DNA from: Puniceicoccales bacterium
GTDB taxonomy: Bacteria; Verrucomicrobiota; Verrucomicrobiia; Opitutales; LL51
Direction of reading: 5' to 3'
Length of the DNA: 22,962 nucleotides
Assembly (NCBI GenBank): GCA_031266235.1
Contig: JAISBJ010000046.1
Coordinates: 1-22,962 of the forward strand
In this document: one piece after another, positions 7,288 to 15,543 of the stretch
How the letters are laid out: every line of letters starts with the position of its first letter
Numbering within the stretch: position 1 is the first letter of the stretch
Made by a program: the position numbers and the translations under genes
Notes under the pieces: model-generated
Told to the model about the DNA's origin: nothing
The model's database searches: none
What the model saw: only the letters and a program-made list of their open reading frames with translations

Positions 7288-7938
7288 ATGGCGGAACTCG
7301 GTAAAGTTTTCATTATTTCTGGGCCGGCCGGAGTCGGGAAGTCTACCGTCTGCCGACATTTATTGCAGCATTTTCCTGGGTGTTTGAAGAAAATTACGAC
7401 GGCGACGACCCGTGCCCCTCGTCCGGGGGAAGTGAATGACGTCGATTACTGTTTCATCGATGAGGCGACGTTTTTGAAGTACATCGCCGAGGATAAATTT
7501 TTGGAATACACCAACGTCTATGGGAAATATTTTTACGGGACACCCATGGCGCCTGTGTTATCCAATATCCGCCACGGAATCGATTCCCTGCTCATCATCG
7601 ACGTCCAGGGCCTCGGGAATATCCGCAAACATTTTCGGCATTTATCGAAGCACATGGTGACGATTTTCATTGTCCCAGAGGATTTAAATGTGCTTGAGGA
7701 GCGGCTCAGGGCGCGCGGCTCGGAGAGTCCGGAGGGGTTGGTGGAGCGGTTAAAATCGGCGAAACACGAGATGAAATTTGTAAAAAATTATGATTATATT
7801 ATAGCGAGTGGATCGGAGGAAGAGGATTTGGTTTCGATGGCGGCGATTTACGATTGGGAGCGGACGAAGCAGGAGTCGGCGGCCTTATCGCCCTTGTGTT
7901 TTACTTATGTTAAGGGGCAGTTAATCCCGCAGCGTTGA
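7288..7938 (+). CDS. gmk: Guanylate kinase
   Basis: Gmk phosphorylates GMP to GDP with ATP in the cytoplasm and is needed for GTP supply. The P-loop GPAGVGKST is at residues 12-20. The GMP-binding region follows with TTRAPRPGEVNDVDY (about 40-54) and EYTNVYGKYFYGTP (about 72-85), then LLIIDVQG near 101-108 and the lid arginines in EERLRARG. The 216-residue length is usual. The start is set by the conserved N-terminal strand KVFIISGPAG. The gene stands 148 bases from divergent cca and 78 bases before rsmD. No functional oddity was seen. Confidence 0.96.
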   Translation: MAELGKVFIISGPAGVGKSTVCRHLLQHFPGCLKKITTATTRAPRPGEVNDVDYCFIDEATFLKYIAEDKFLEYTNVYGKYFYGTPMAPVLSNIRHGIDSLLIIDVQGLGNIRKHFRHLSKHMVTIFIVPEDLNVLEERLRARGSESPEGLVERLKSAKHEMKFVKNYDYIIASGSEEEDLVSMAAIYDWERTKQESAALSPLCFTYVKGQLIPQR

Positions 7939-8016
7939 GTTGATTGGGCAGCTGCAGTTGAGTAATTTTATGGAGAAAAAAGTTGAAAAATTTTTAGAAT
8001 TTCTATCGCATGCGCC

Positions 8017-8571
8017 ATGAAAATTGCGGGGGGTTTAGCGCGCGGCATTGTGTTGAAAAATGTAAAAAATGGTCGGCTGCGTCCGGCCACCGGCTATTTA
8101 CGCGAGGCGATTTTTTCGTCTTTGGGCGATTGCGTCATCGGGAGCCGCTTTTTGGACTTGTTTGCGGGCACGGGGAGCTACGGATTGGAAGCTTTGAGCC
8201 GCGGGGCAAATTCCGGGATTTTTGTGGAAAATAGCCGGGAAATTGCGGTGGTGTTGGAGGGAAATTTGGCGGCTGTCTATCGGAGTATGGGCGTGGCGAA
8301 TGGCGGCTGCGTTTGGATTCGGGACGCTTTGCGGGTGCGGACGGAGGAAAAATTTGACCTAATTTTTATCGATCCGCCCTACGATCTATCGCGCGCGCAC
8401 GGCGACGAAATTTTGGCGCGAGGCCTTAGTTTTTTACAAAAAAGTGAACGCAGCCGGCTCATTTTCGAAGTGCCGGCCGACGTGCATTTAAAAATTCCCA
8501 ATGGCGTGCGATTGCTGCGCCGCGTGGGCGGGAGCGGGCGAAATAGCCCCGCCGCTGTGATTTACGCCTAA
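8017..8571 (+). CDS. rsmD: 16S rRNA (guanine-966-N2)-methyltransferase RsmD
   Basis: RsmD methylates one guanine of 16S rRNA in the assembling small subunit, using S-adenosylmethionine. The family pattern is complete: IAGGLARG at the N-terminus, LRPATGYLREAIFSSL (about 21-36), the SAM-binding DLFAGTGSYGLEALSRGA (47-64) and the catalytic IDPPY near residue 120. The 184 residues are normal length. The ATG at 8017 starts directly at the conserved MKIAGG segment and has no Shine-Dalgarno sequence. TTGAAA (7983-7988) and TAT/ATC-rich bases at 8004-8011 may form a close-set promoter, but the boxes are poor. It converges with hemW. Confidence 0.93.
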   Translation: MKIAGGLARGIVLKNVKNGRLRPATGYLREAIFSSLGDCVIGSRFLDLFAGTGSYGLEALSRGANSGIFVENSREIAVVLEGNLAAVYRSMGVANGGCVWIRDALRVRTEEKFDLIFIDPPYDLSRAHGDEILARGLSFLQKSERSRLIFEVPADVHLKIPNGVRLLRRVGGSGRNSPAAVIYA

Positions 8572-8672
8572 AGCCCGGGTGTTTATTTAAAATTTTTGTA
8601 ATTCATTTTTTATTTTTTTGACTTTTTCGTGGGGATTTTATTTTACGAAGATACGGGAACAATAATAAATTT

Positions 8673-9794
8673 TTAAAGAATATTGAAAATTTCTCGGGCG
8701 ATAGCATCGCAGAGGAGGCGGCCTCGGCGTGTTAGGCGGATGATCGGCCCGTCGCGGATCAGTAGCGCTTCGTTTTGCAGGTTTTGAAAAAGGGATTTCA
8801 GCTGGTCGCCGCACGGGTTGCGGGCAATGTCGACGCCTTCGTTCATCCGCAGACCGAAAATAATTTTATCAATTGCTAAAGTTTTTTTATCCAAATTTAC
8901 AATATCGCTCCACTCGGGGCTGTGATTTTCGACGCCTGCCGCCCAACGTCCCACGGAAGAAATTTGGCTGTAGCGTTTGCCGCGATATTGGCTGCTCGCC
9001 GACGGTCCGAGGCCGATCCAATCCGCCATTCGCCACGTATTTTTGTTGTGGACGGAGGCGTAGCTGCGTTGGCAAAAATTGGAAATTTCGTACTGTTCGT
9101 AGCCCCGGCTGCCCAAAAAATCGCACACCATTTCGTAAAAATCGCGGTCGCGGCCCTCCTCAGCCCCATTACCCATTTTTTGACTCAGCGGCGTCCCGTC
9201 TTCGTAGGTCAGGCAGTAGGTCGAAATATGCTCCGGAGCGAGGAAAATGGCGGTCGTCAGGTCGGCGAGGAGTTGCGCAGCGGTCTGTCCCGGCGCGGAA
9301 AAAATCAGGTCAAAATTCACATTTCGATAGCCCATTTGGCGGATGAGTTCGTAGGCTTGGAAGATTTGGCTGGGATTTTGTTTCCTGCCGAGCGCGCCCA
9401 ACGTCCGTTCGTCGAAACTTTGGACGCCCAGTGATAGGCGGTTCACGCCGGCGGATTTCCAGGCCCGTAATTTGGCTTCGCTGACTGTGTTGGGCGAGCA
9501 TTCGACGGTCCATTCGCTGGGGGATTGCCTCAGTTTTTGGTGGATATTTTCAGCGATTTGCCCGATCTGCTCGGGGCCTAAAACCCCAGGATTCCCTCCG
9601 CCAAAGTAAATCGTATCAAAGGCGCGATCGTCGTCGATGGACCGGATTTCGGCGCATAGGCAGCGGGTGTAGCGTTCGAGGGCGGTCGGCGTCAAACGCT
9701 CCTTGTAAAAAGCGCAGTAGCTACACGGGATGCCGCAAAATGGGACGTGGACGTACAATCCCAGCGGCACGTAAACTTGTTCTTGCAAATGCAT
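8673..9794 (-). CDS. hemW: Radical SAM protein HemW (haem chaperone, HemN-like)
   Basis: The radical-SAM cluster motif is CGIPCSYC with C20, C24 and C27 (CxxxCxxC). It is followed by YFGGGNPG where most HemW proteins have GGGTPS, then the VECSPNT, LSLGVQSF and YEISNFC segments that place it in the HemW branch rather than coproporphyrinogen oxidase HemN. HemW binds haem and is thought to insert it into target proteins; many family members are misannotated as oxidases. The 373-residue length with a C-terminal winged-helix-like end (LIRLTRRG type) fits. GGGGAGG on the minus strand at about 9814-9808 is a somewhat distant ribosome-binding site for ATG 9794. The start is 24 bases from the divergent lipoprotein start. 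Confidence 0.92.
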   Translation of the reverse strand: MHLQEQVYVPLGLYVHVPFCGIPCSYCAFYKERLTPTALERYTRCLCAEIRSIDDDRAFDTIYFGGGNPGVLGPEQIGQIAENIHQKLRQSPSEWTVECSPNTVSEAKLRAWKSAGVNRLSLGVQSFDERTLGALGRKQNPSQIFQAYELIRQMGYRNVNFDLIFSAPGQTAAQLLADLTTAIFLAPEHISTYCLTYEDGTPLSQKMGNGAEEGRDRDFYEMVCDFLGSRGYEQYEISNFCQRSYASVHNKNTWRMADWIGLGPSASSQYRGKRYSQISSVGRWAAGVENHSPEWSDIVNLDKKTLAIDKIIFGLRMNEGVDIARNPCGDQLKSLFQNLQNEALLIRDGPIIRLTRRGRLLCDAIAREIFNIL

Positions 9795-9818
9795 AAATTT
9801 CTGCTTACCTCCCCTATT

Positions 9819-10820
9819 ATGAAATTATTGTCTGGGCCAAGTAAAATTCTTTTGCTCGCGGCGGCGATGGGCTTAGGGGGCTGCATGGAGGAAGATATTT
9901 GCAATATGACGCCCAATGTTATGCCGCAAAACCAATCCCACATGTACACCATTACCATGGGCGTACGCAATTCCGACGGCGATATTTTACAAAAAACTAT
10001 CAAACCCTACGTCGTGATCGACGGCGAAAAACATGGAATGCAAAAACATCCCGATGGCAATAATATTTTTGTCTACGACTGCCCGTTCCCCGACTTGGGC
10101 ACCATCCCCTACTACTTCGAGCTGATTTACGAGATCAATCGCCACGGCACTATTCGTGAAAAAATTGCAAAATCCGAGCTCTACCATACGACGATTACGA
10201 ACAAATATATTTTCGCGCTCGATGCGAATCGCGGGCCTGTGGGGGCGCCGGTGAATATAGTTGGCTGTGGTTTAGGGCGGGCGGACAGGGTACGCGTGGG
10301 GGGGCGGATGGTTGCGTCCGAGTGGCTATCGGCGGGCGCCGTCGAATTTCGGGTGCCGCCCATGGACTGCGATCGGGAGTACGAAGTTTATTTACTATCG
10401 GGCCGTAAGGAATTTTTTGCGGGGACACTTTTCATTGACCGCTCAAATTTGCAATGCAGCAGTGATTTTATCCGTTTGAACAGTGGGGAAAGCCAGCGGC
10501 TAGTGTTCATGATTGACCAGGCGGCGCCGGCGGACGGCATTGAGCTCGCCGTCACGACCGACATCCCCAATAGCATTATTATGCCGGAGGTCCGTTTTTC
10601 AGCTGGGGAGCGCACGGCGAGTGTAAATATTCGCGGGAGTGAGGAGGCGGGAGAGGGGACGCTTTTTGTGGGTGCGAAGGGATTTAGGCCGCTCGAGATA
10701 CCGGTGGAGGTTGGTGACATTGCGGTAGCTGGCGGGGAATTTCCGGAGAATGATCGCGGGTTATACGCGCGCCCGCTGCGAGCCGCTGAGCCAGTCGATG
10801 ACGATATCGTTGTTTTATAG
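9819..10820 (+). CDS. Putative lipoprotein with IPT/TIG-like beta domain
   Basis: The family is not recognised. From ATG 9819 the protein has a short basic N-region, a hydrophobic stretch and a lipobox LGGC with C22, so it should be a lipid-anchored envelope protein of 333 residues. Residues about 135-208 (GAPVNIVGCGLGRADRVRV to the end of the Tyr/Leu-rich strand) read like an IPT/TIG immunoglobulin-type domain. Residues about 215-300 (LNSGESQRLVF, FSAGERTASVNI) look like a second beta-sandwich of Calx-beta style. The tail is acidic. Upstream in-frame starts at 9747 (GTG) and 9789 (ATG) lie inside or against hemW and are less likely. There is no ribosome-binding site at 9819. A binding or surface-structure role is inferred. 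Confidence 0.8.
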   Translation: MKLLSGPSKILLLAAAMGLGGCMEEDICNMTPNVMPQNQSHMYTITMGVRNSDGDILQKTIKPYVVIDGEKHGMQKHPDGNNIFVYDCPFPDLGTIPYYFELIYEINRHGTIREKIAKSELYHTTITNKYIFALDANRGPVGAPVNIVGCGLGRADRVRVGGRMVASEWLSAGAVEFRVPPMDCDREYEVYLLSGRKEFFAGTLFIDRSNLQCSSDFIRLNSGESQRLVFMIDQAAPADGIELAVTTDIPNSIIMPEVRFSAGERTASVNIRGSEEAGEGTLFVGAKGFRPLEIPVEVGDIAVAGGEFPENDRGLYARPLRAAEPVDDDIVVL

Positions 10821-10833
10821 GTGTTTAAAATTT

Positions 10834-11053
10834 AAAATTTTTTTACTTTATGGCTATCAAGAATAATTTTCAACATTTTGTTGTTTTAATTAGATAATAA
10901 GTATTTTATATTTTTTTTGTTTTTTGGCGTCGCGGATTATTTTCCGTGGAAGCTATTTCAGTCTATCCAGACGCATCGTCCCAAACGCATCGAGGATAAT
11001 CTTCGGTGTTTTGTGGTTAAAATTTTATATTTTTTTACTTTTTTGGCATCAAA
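10834..11053 (-). pseudogene. Decayed tandem copies of the acpS 3' end
   Basis: Two degenerate copies follow acpS. The nearer one, read on the minus strand from 11009 to 10953, gives TPKIILDAFGTMRLDRLK and a stop, closely matching the APEVILDTLGTMRL region of intact AcpS; at DNA level 10971-11008 matches 11144-11181 at 31 of 38 positions. A farther trace at 10852-10875 preserves only an IILD-like remnant. The 3' flank is also repeated: an AT-rich tail ending in TTTTTTGGC occurs at 11022-11049 and 10903-10930 (25 of 28 identical), with a looser version at 10834-10858. This fits serial tandem duplication of the acpS end plus flank, then deletion. No complete product is encoded. Confidence 0.8.
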
Positions 11054-11059
11054 ATTTAA

Positions 11060-11440
11060 TCAGATGACGAGAGCGACCGCCGAAGCCATGGAGCGGGTGT
11101 GTGTCAGAGAAATAATAACCCGCTGGCCGTTCAATTCCTTCAAACGCATCGTCCCTAAAGTATCAAGGATGACCTCCGGTGCCCCACCGTTTTGATGAAT
11201 AATGGACGCGCTTCGCCAGCGAAATTGCCGCCCTATGCCACATAAAAATGCCTTGGAAATGGCTTCCTTGGCCGCAAATCGAGCCGCTAAAGACGCTACA
11301 CTACCCACCTTCCCAAAAGCATAACGCAACTCGGCTGGCGTGTATATTTTTTGTAAAAATTTTTCACCATATTTTTCAATAGCATGCCCTACGCGTTCGA
11401 TTTCAATCATGTCGTGGCCAACGGAAATAATGCTGCCCAT
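11060..11440 (-). CDS. acpS: Holo-[acyl-carrier-protein] synthase
   Basis: AcpS transfers 4'-phosphopantetheine from coenzyme A to acyl carrier protein, activating fatty-acid synthesis. The 126 residues carry both metal-binding signatures: VGHDMIEIERV (D10), where GIDIVEI is more usual, and ARFAAKEAISKAF with the catalytic Glu at about 59. The late SLTHTRSMASAVAL segment replaces the common SHT-type strand and ends the fold properly, so this copy appears intact. It is the last gene of the minus-strand block, separated from the autotransporter by a terminator. Its own 3' end has been duplicated downstream. Confidence 0.93.
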   Translation of the reverse strand: MGSIISVGHDMIEIERVGHAIEKYGEKFLQKIYTPAELRYAFGKVGSVASLAARFAAKEAISKAFLCGIGRQFRWRSASIIHQNGGAPEVILDTLGTMRLKELNGQRVIISLTHTRSMASAVALVI

Positions 11441-11477
11441 ACAACAATCGAAGCAAAATAATGCTCGATAACCAGAT

Positions 11478-11506
11478 AAAAAAAAGGAGCGGAAAATTTC
11501 CGCCCC
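11478..11506 (-). terminator. Intrinsic terminator of the autotransporter gene
   Basis: Read on the minus strand, a GC-rich stem of GGGCGGAAA pairing with TTTCCGCTCC (within 11506-11486, one mismatch) is followed by eight Ts (11485-11478). It begins 18 bases after the autotransporter stop and should isolate acpS from that transcript. Confidence 0.85.
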
Positions 11507-11523
11507 CGTGTAACCGAATGGAG

Positions 11524-14500
11524 TTAGAATGAGTAAGAAGCGGTTATGAAGCCGGCAATGTCCTTAAAATGACTCCCCGCTTGGCCGTGACCACCAAGTG
11601 TCAACCCAAAATCGCCAAATTGCATGTTCCAAGCAGCTCGCGCGACAAATGCGTGCTTGCCCGTTTTCATGTGCGATGCGTCAAATTTGAAGAACTCGGA
11701 AATGTGGTTATCATTCGATGCGGCCGTCAATCCTTTGTAATTGCCGTCGCTGAATGCCTCCCAAATGGATACTTTACCGCCTTTTAACTTGCGCCAGTCA
11801 TGTTTGTAGCCCAGGGCGAGCTCGAGATTTCCAGCAGCAAATTCGTAGTCCGCCGCTATACCTAACGTGGCCTCAATGGAACGTCGATCGGCAGCAGCTA
11901 CTTCGCGCTTGTAGTGTGTAGCGGATTCGTTGACGGTACGACCCGTTCCGGTGGTGGTTGCGGAACCTATGTCGCCACTTTTTTGGTGAATCGTCGTCGC
12001 CGAAAGGGATACCCAAGGGCCGATGTTGAAGCCGTAGACGTTCCAGTGCTTATAGGTGCAATCCACATTGCCGCTCAGCCAGTTGCCGTCGTGGTTGCTA
12101 TCGTAGGTGCTATCGACGTTTCCATTTCCAAAGAAAAAGTTTCGATTTTCTTCGTATTTCCCATGGCCGGCGAGTGCGGAGAATTTGATGGAAAGATCCG
12201 TAACCAACTCATCCCACAGACCGTAAATACCGCCGAAGTAGGACTTGATATCGCACCGATCGTTACCAAACGCCATATCGCCTTTGAATTTAGCTTTTGC
12301 TTTACCATAGCCGAATGCGGCACCCAGTAGAAAGTTGTCGTTGATGTGGGTATCGACGCCCAAAGTGAAGCCATAGATATCGCAATTCATCTTATAACTT
12401 CCGGAGGAACCACTCCGCGCGACGTCGCCAAAACCGGATACCCAGGCGCTGTAATGTTTATTAGCGGCGGGATCCTGGCCCATTTTCCCGTAGATGGTTT
12501 CGCGTGCGCTGTCGATTAATGCCAATGTCGCGCGATTTTTTTCTTCGGTCGTTGTTTTGGATAGAGCAGATAGGCTCTTTGACTTTTGTGCGTTGGAAAT
12601 ATTTGTGTCGAGTATTGCCTTGAGCAGCCTCCGTTCAATATTTGTTTTTGCACCATTCTGGGCCGCCTTATCGAGTATGCTGAATAGACCGTTGGAGACG
12701 TAGCTACGGTCGAAACTACCGCCATTTGCGAGATATTCGGAGAAATTACTCGGGAATGCGTTGGCAGGAATTGTCAATACAAGTCTATTGGTAGCAGCAT
12801 CGAAGGTTAGCGTTGCGCCTTTGAGTAGGGGCGAAGCGATGTCGAGGGAAAGGAGAGCTCCTAAAGTTGCCACATTAGTATTGCCAGCAATGTTAATAAC
12901 GTCTAAGTTGCCTAACCTATCTACAATCGTCTTTAATTCAGACAAACCATTTTCAACAATCGCATCGCTAGCACCAATTTCAATCTTAAGTTTTTCACCA
13001 TTAGGAAGTGTTAAATTTCCTTCAGGCCATGTCAAAGTACCCGAATTACTCAGATCTACGACCAATTTTATACCCGTTCCAGCGTTAACGCTACCGTATA
13101 AGGTCGCGTTGCCTTTGGGGACAATTGTAAAATCGTTACCGGCTTTGACCGCTGTTATGTCTACGCCGCTTTGACCGAGAGTGACGTCGCTGGCGAGTGC
13201 CAACGTGCCATTATTTCCGAATTTAGCAATAATAGGACTTTTTACGTCATCTGTCGTTGCTATGGTGATACTGCTGATTGTTAAAGTGCCTCCATTCTCA
13301 ACGGTTATCATGGCAGGATTATTGCCAGTGGCGGTGATGTCGAGTCCATTGACATGCGTAGCGGCATTATCAATTCCTTCAAGTGTTAGGGCTATTGCAG
13401 GATCATTACTTGTAATCGTAAATTTAGCACCTGGAGTACCCTTAAGGCCTTTGAAGAAGTATTGACCGGCATTCGGGTTCGTAACATTGAGTGTAACATT
13501 ACTGGTGAGTACGAGTACATCTCCGTCCTTGAATACAATATTTCCTACTTGTGCTAAGAGAGGTTCAATATTGACAGTTCCTCCGTGGCCTCCGCTCGTA
13601 CCTAGGTAGAGTTTGGCGTTACCATCTCGGAGTTTGAGGTCCCTACCGAGGAATAACGTCTTGGTATTTGCTATTACTAGTTCACTATTTTGTAAAACTT
13701 CAATATCCTCCGCGACGATTAAATCGAATTCAAATTTTACATCCACGCCTCCGGCTTTGAGTGCCTTGGATATTAATTTATTGCCTTCTACAATATTTGC
13801 CGTTTGATTTGAATTAATACCCAAAATCAATTTTTTAACTTTTATTTCGTCGTTGAATACAAAATCAAAAGTATTATCCGCGCGCTCCTCGCCGTTGCTC
13901 GAGAGTTGCAGGGTTAAGTGTTCCTGAGTTGCATCTGGATTGAGTGGGTCTTTAATCTCCTCGAGAGTGACGATTCCAAGAGTTGCACCGTTATTCGTCA
14001 TAGTATGTCTCAGGTGCAAATTGAGATTTTTATCGAGATTTTTGTAAAGAATTTTACCAGCCCTAACATCTCGCGCTGCTCCGGTCGAGCCATTATCAAA
14101 GACGAATAGCACGGTTTCATCCGCGCTCATATGTCCTGGATCGATGACGGCGAAATTTCCGCTAGCAGTTAGGTGATTATTAGCGAAATTCAAGTCATTT
14201 GCCAGATTATCTTGGCTAATTTGGTAAGCGAAGGTACGCGGGGTGCCGGCGGCAGCGGCAGGAGCGACATCGAAAAGGCCTTTCAAGGCGCCATATACGG
14301 CGGTTTTAGCGTCATTTAATTTAGTTTCAAGATCCAATCCCGCTACTATTGCCGCTATGGCCGCGGCCCTAGTTGCCGGTGCACCGCCAAAGACAGCGTC
14401 CACTGCGGCGATCAGGTCATCATCGGTGACGTTGGTGGCTTTCTCCAGCCATTCTATAAAATCAGTACATTGGGTTGCTATTTCTTCCGCAATGCCGGCC

Positions 14501-15426
14501 GCACCGAGGTTGCCAGTGTCGACGTTAGTACCCGTACCATCGACCAATATTGCTGTTCCGGCGGCGGCGTCATTCCATGCGCCGTTGCCCATGCCGGTGT
14601 TTAACTTTCCGGAGAAAGTTGTTGCCTCCGTCGCCTGAGCTGTGGCTTCCGTTACAGCATGACCTGGAACAAAAATAGCCGCCGCAATTCTCGCTATTTC
14701 TGTGCCAATTGCCCCAAGTTGAACTTGGGTGATGACGATATCGGCAGAGTAATCATGGCCATTAATATTCTGGCCGCCAGCACCGGTAATATTACCTATA
14801 TATGTATCCAAATCTGCTTTATCAACAAAAGGACCCATATCAGCCTTTAAATCGTCAAAAATCCGCTGAACCATAGGTGCGTCTACAGCGTTGCCTAAGC
14901 CAGCGGTTGCTAGGCCACCATGTAAATTATTAGCTGCCACACCTGTTGGATCGAGTGTAGTAATGGCATTGACCGCTTGTATGACGGCAATTTTGTTTAA
15001 AAGAGTTGCTAAAGCGGGATTGCCAGCATCGACAAAAATATTATTCAAATCACCGCCATTCGCGAGCAAAGTCTTCGCCGCCGCTAAATCGTCATTCCCC
15101 ACCGTCGGCGCGAAACCAGGAGCACCAGGCGCATTTACATTGTCAAATACCACCTGCGCCAGTTTCCCCTCATTGAGTATGAGACGATCGCCTGCACCAG
15201 CATGAAAAATCGCCGCGCCTCCTGCTGCCGCCGCGGGTAACGAGCCATCCGCCTCGAACTGGAAAACATTGCCCGCATTTTTCCCCGCTACGTAGCGCGT
15301 GTTGTCCGTCACAGGCGTCTCCGCCCCATGGGCAGCCGTCCCTAAAAATGAACAACCTAAACCTAATACCGTTAACAGGCCGTAGCGATTCGCTAGCAGC
15401 CCCATCTTCCTACCTTCTTCTTTCAT
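11524..15426 (-). CDS. Autotransporter (type V secretion) with large passenger domain
   Basis: This is a 1300-residue exported protein. Residues 1-35 form a signal peptide (hydrophobic core LLTVLGLGCSFLG, cleavage near AHGA-ET). Residues about 85-400 are unusually Ala-rich and probably helical. Residues about 400-900 are rich in short Gly/Asn/Thr strands (TLTISSITI, GTLALASDVTL) expected of a passenger beta-helix. A helical linker (SARETIYGKM) leads into a 12-strand-type barrel of about 315 residues starting at YSAWVSGFGD, with alternating aromatics and a terminal ASYSF whose last Phe fits BAM recognition. Two starts are possible, ATG 15426 (AAGGA eight bases before) and ATG 15405 (GAAGG seven bases before). 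Codon use is more AT-rich than the neighbours. The passenger's target is unknown. Confidence 0.9.
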   Translation of the reverse strand: MKEEGRKMGLLANRYGLLTVLGLGCSFLGTAAHGAETPVTDNTRYVAGKNAGNVFQFEADGSLPAAAAGGAAIFHAGAGDRLILNEGKLAQVVFDNVNAPGAPGFAPTVGNDDLAAAKTLLANGGDLNNIFVDAGNPALATLLNKIAVIQAVNAITTLDPTGVAANNLHGGLATAGLGNAVDAPMVQRIFDDLKADMGPFVDKADLDTYIGNITGAGGQNINGHDYSADIVITQVQLGAIGTEIARIAAAIFVPGHAVTEATAQATEATTFSGKLNTGMGNGAWNDAAAGTAILVDGTGTNVDTGNLGAAGIAEEIATQCTDFIEWLEKATNVTDDDLIAAVDAVFGGAPATRAAAIAAIVAGLDLETKLNDAKTAVYGALKGLFDVAPAAAAGTPRTFAYQISQDNLANDLNFANNHLTASGNFAVIDPGHMSADETVLFVFDNGSTGAARDVRAGKILYKNLDKNLNLHLRHTMTNNGATLGIVTLEEIKDPLNPDATQEHLTLQLSSNGEERADNTFDFVFNDEIKVKKLILGINSNQTANIVEGNKLISKALKAGGVDVKFEFDLIVAEDIEVLQNSELVIANTKTLFLGRDLKLRDGNAKLYLGTSGGHGGTVNIEPLLAQVGNIVFKDGDVLVLTSNVTLNVTNPNAGQYFFKGLKGTPGAKFTITSNDPAIALTLEGIDNAATHVNGLDITATGNNPAMITVENGGTLTISSITIATTDDVKSPIIAKFGNNGTLALASDVTLGQSGVDITAVKAGNDFTIVPKGNATLYGSVNAGTGIKLVVDLSNSGTLTWPEGNLTLPNGEKLKIEIGASDAIVENGLSELKTIVDRLGNLDVINIAGNTNVATLGALLSLDIASPLLKGATLTFDAATNRLVLTIPANAFPSNFSEYLANGGSFDRSYVSNGLFSILDKAAQNGAKTNIERRLLKAILDTNISNAQKSKSLSALSKTTTEEKNRATLALIDSARETIYGKMGQDPAANKHYSAWVSGFGDVARSGSSGSYKMNCDIYGFTLGVDTHINDNFLLGAAFGYGKAKAKFKGDMAFGNDRCDIKSYFGGIYGLWDELVTDLSIKFSALAGHGKYEENRNFFFGNGNVDSTYDSNHDGNWLSGNVDCTYKHWNVYGFNIGPWVSLSATTIHQKSGDIGSATTTGTGRTVNESATHYKREVAAADRRSIEATLGIAADYEFAAGNLELALGYKHDWRKLKGGKVSIWEAFSDGNYKGLTAASNDNHISEFFKFDASHMKTGKHAFVARAAWNMQFGDFGLTLGGHGQAGSHFKDIAGFITASYSF

Positions 15427-15543
15427 AACCTTTTTCCTTTATCAAAAAGTATCTAATATACCTTCTTATTCAAGCGTGTTGATTTTTGGAAACGTGTCAA
15501 TATATTTATTAGATTTTTTTATGTTGCAATTCGAAAATAAATC

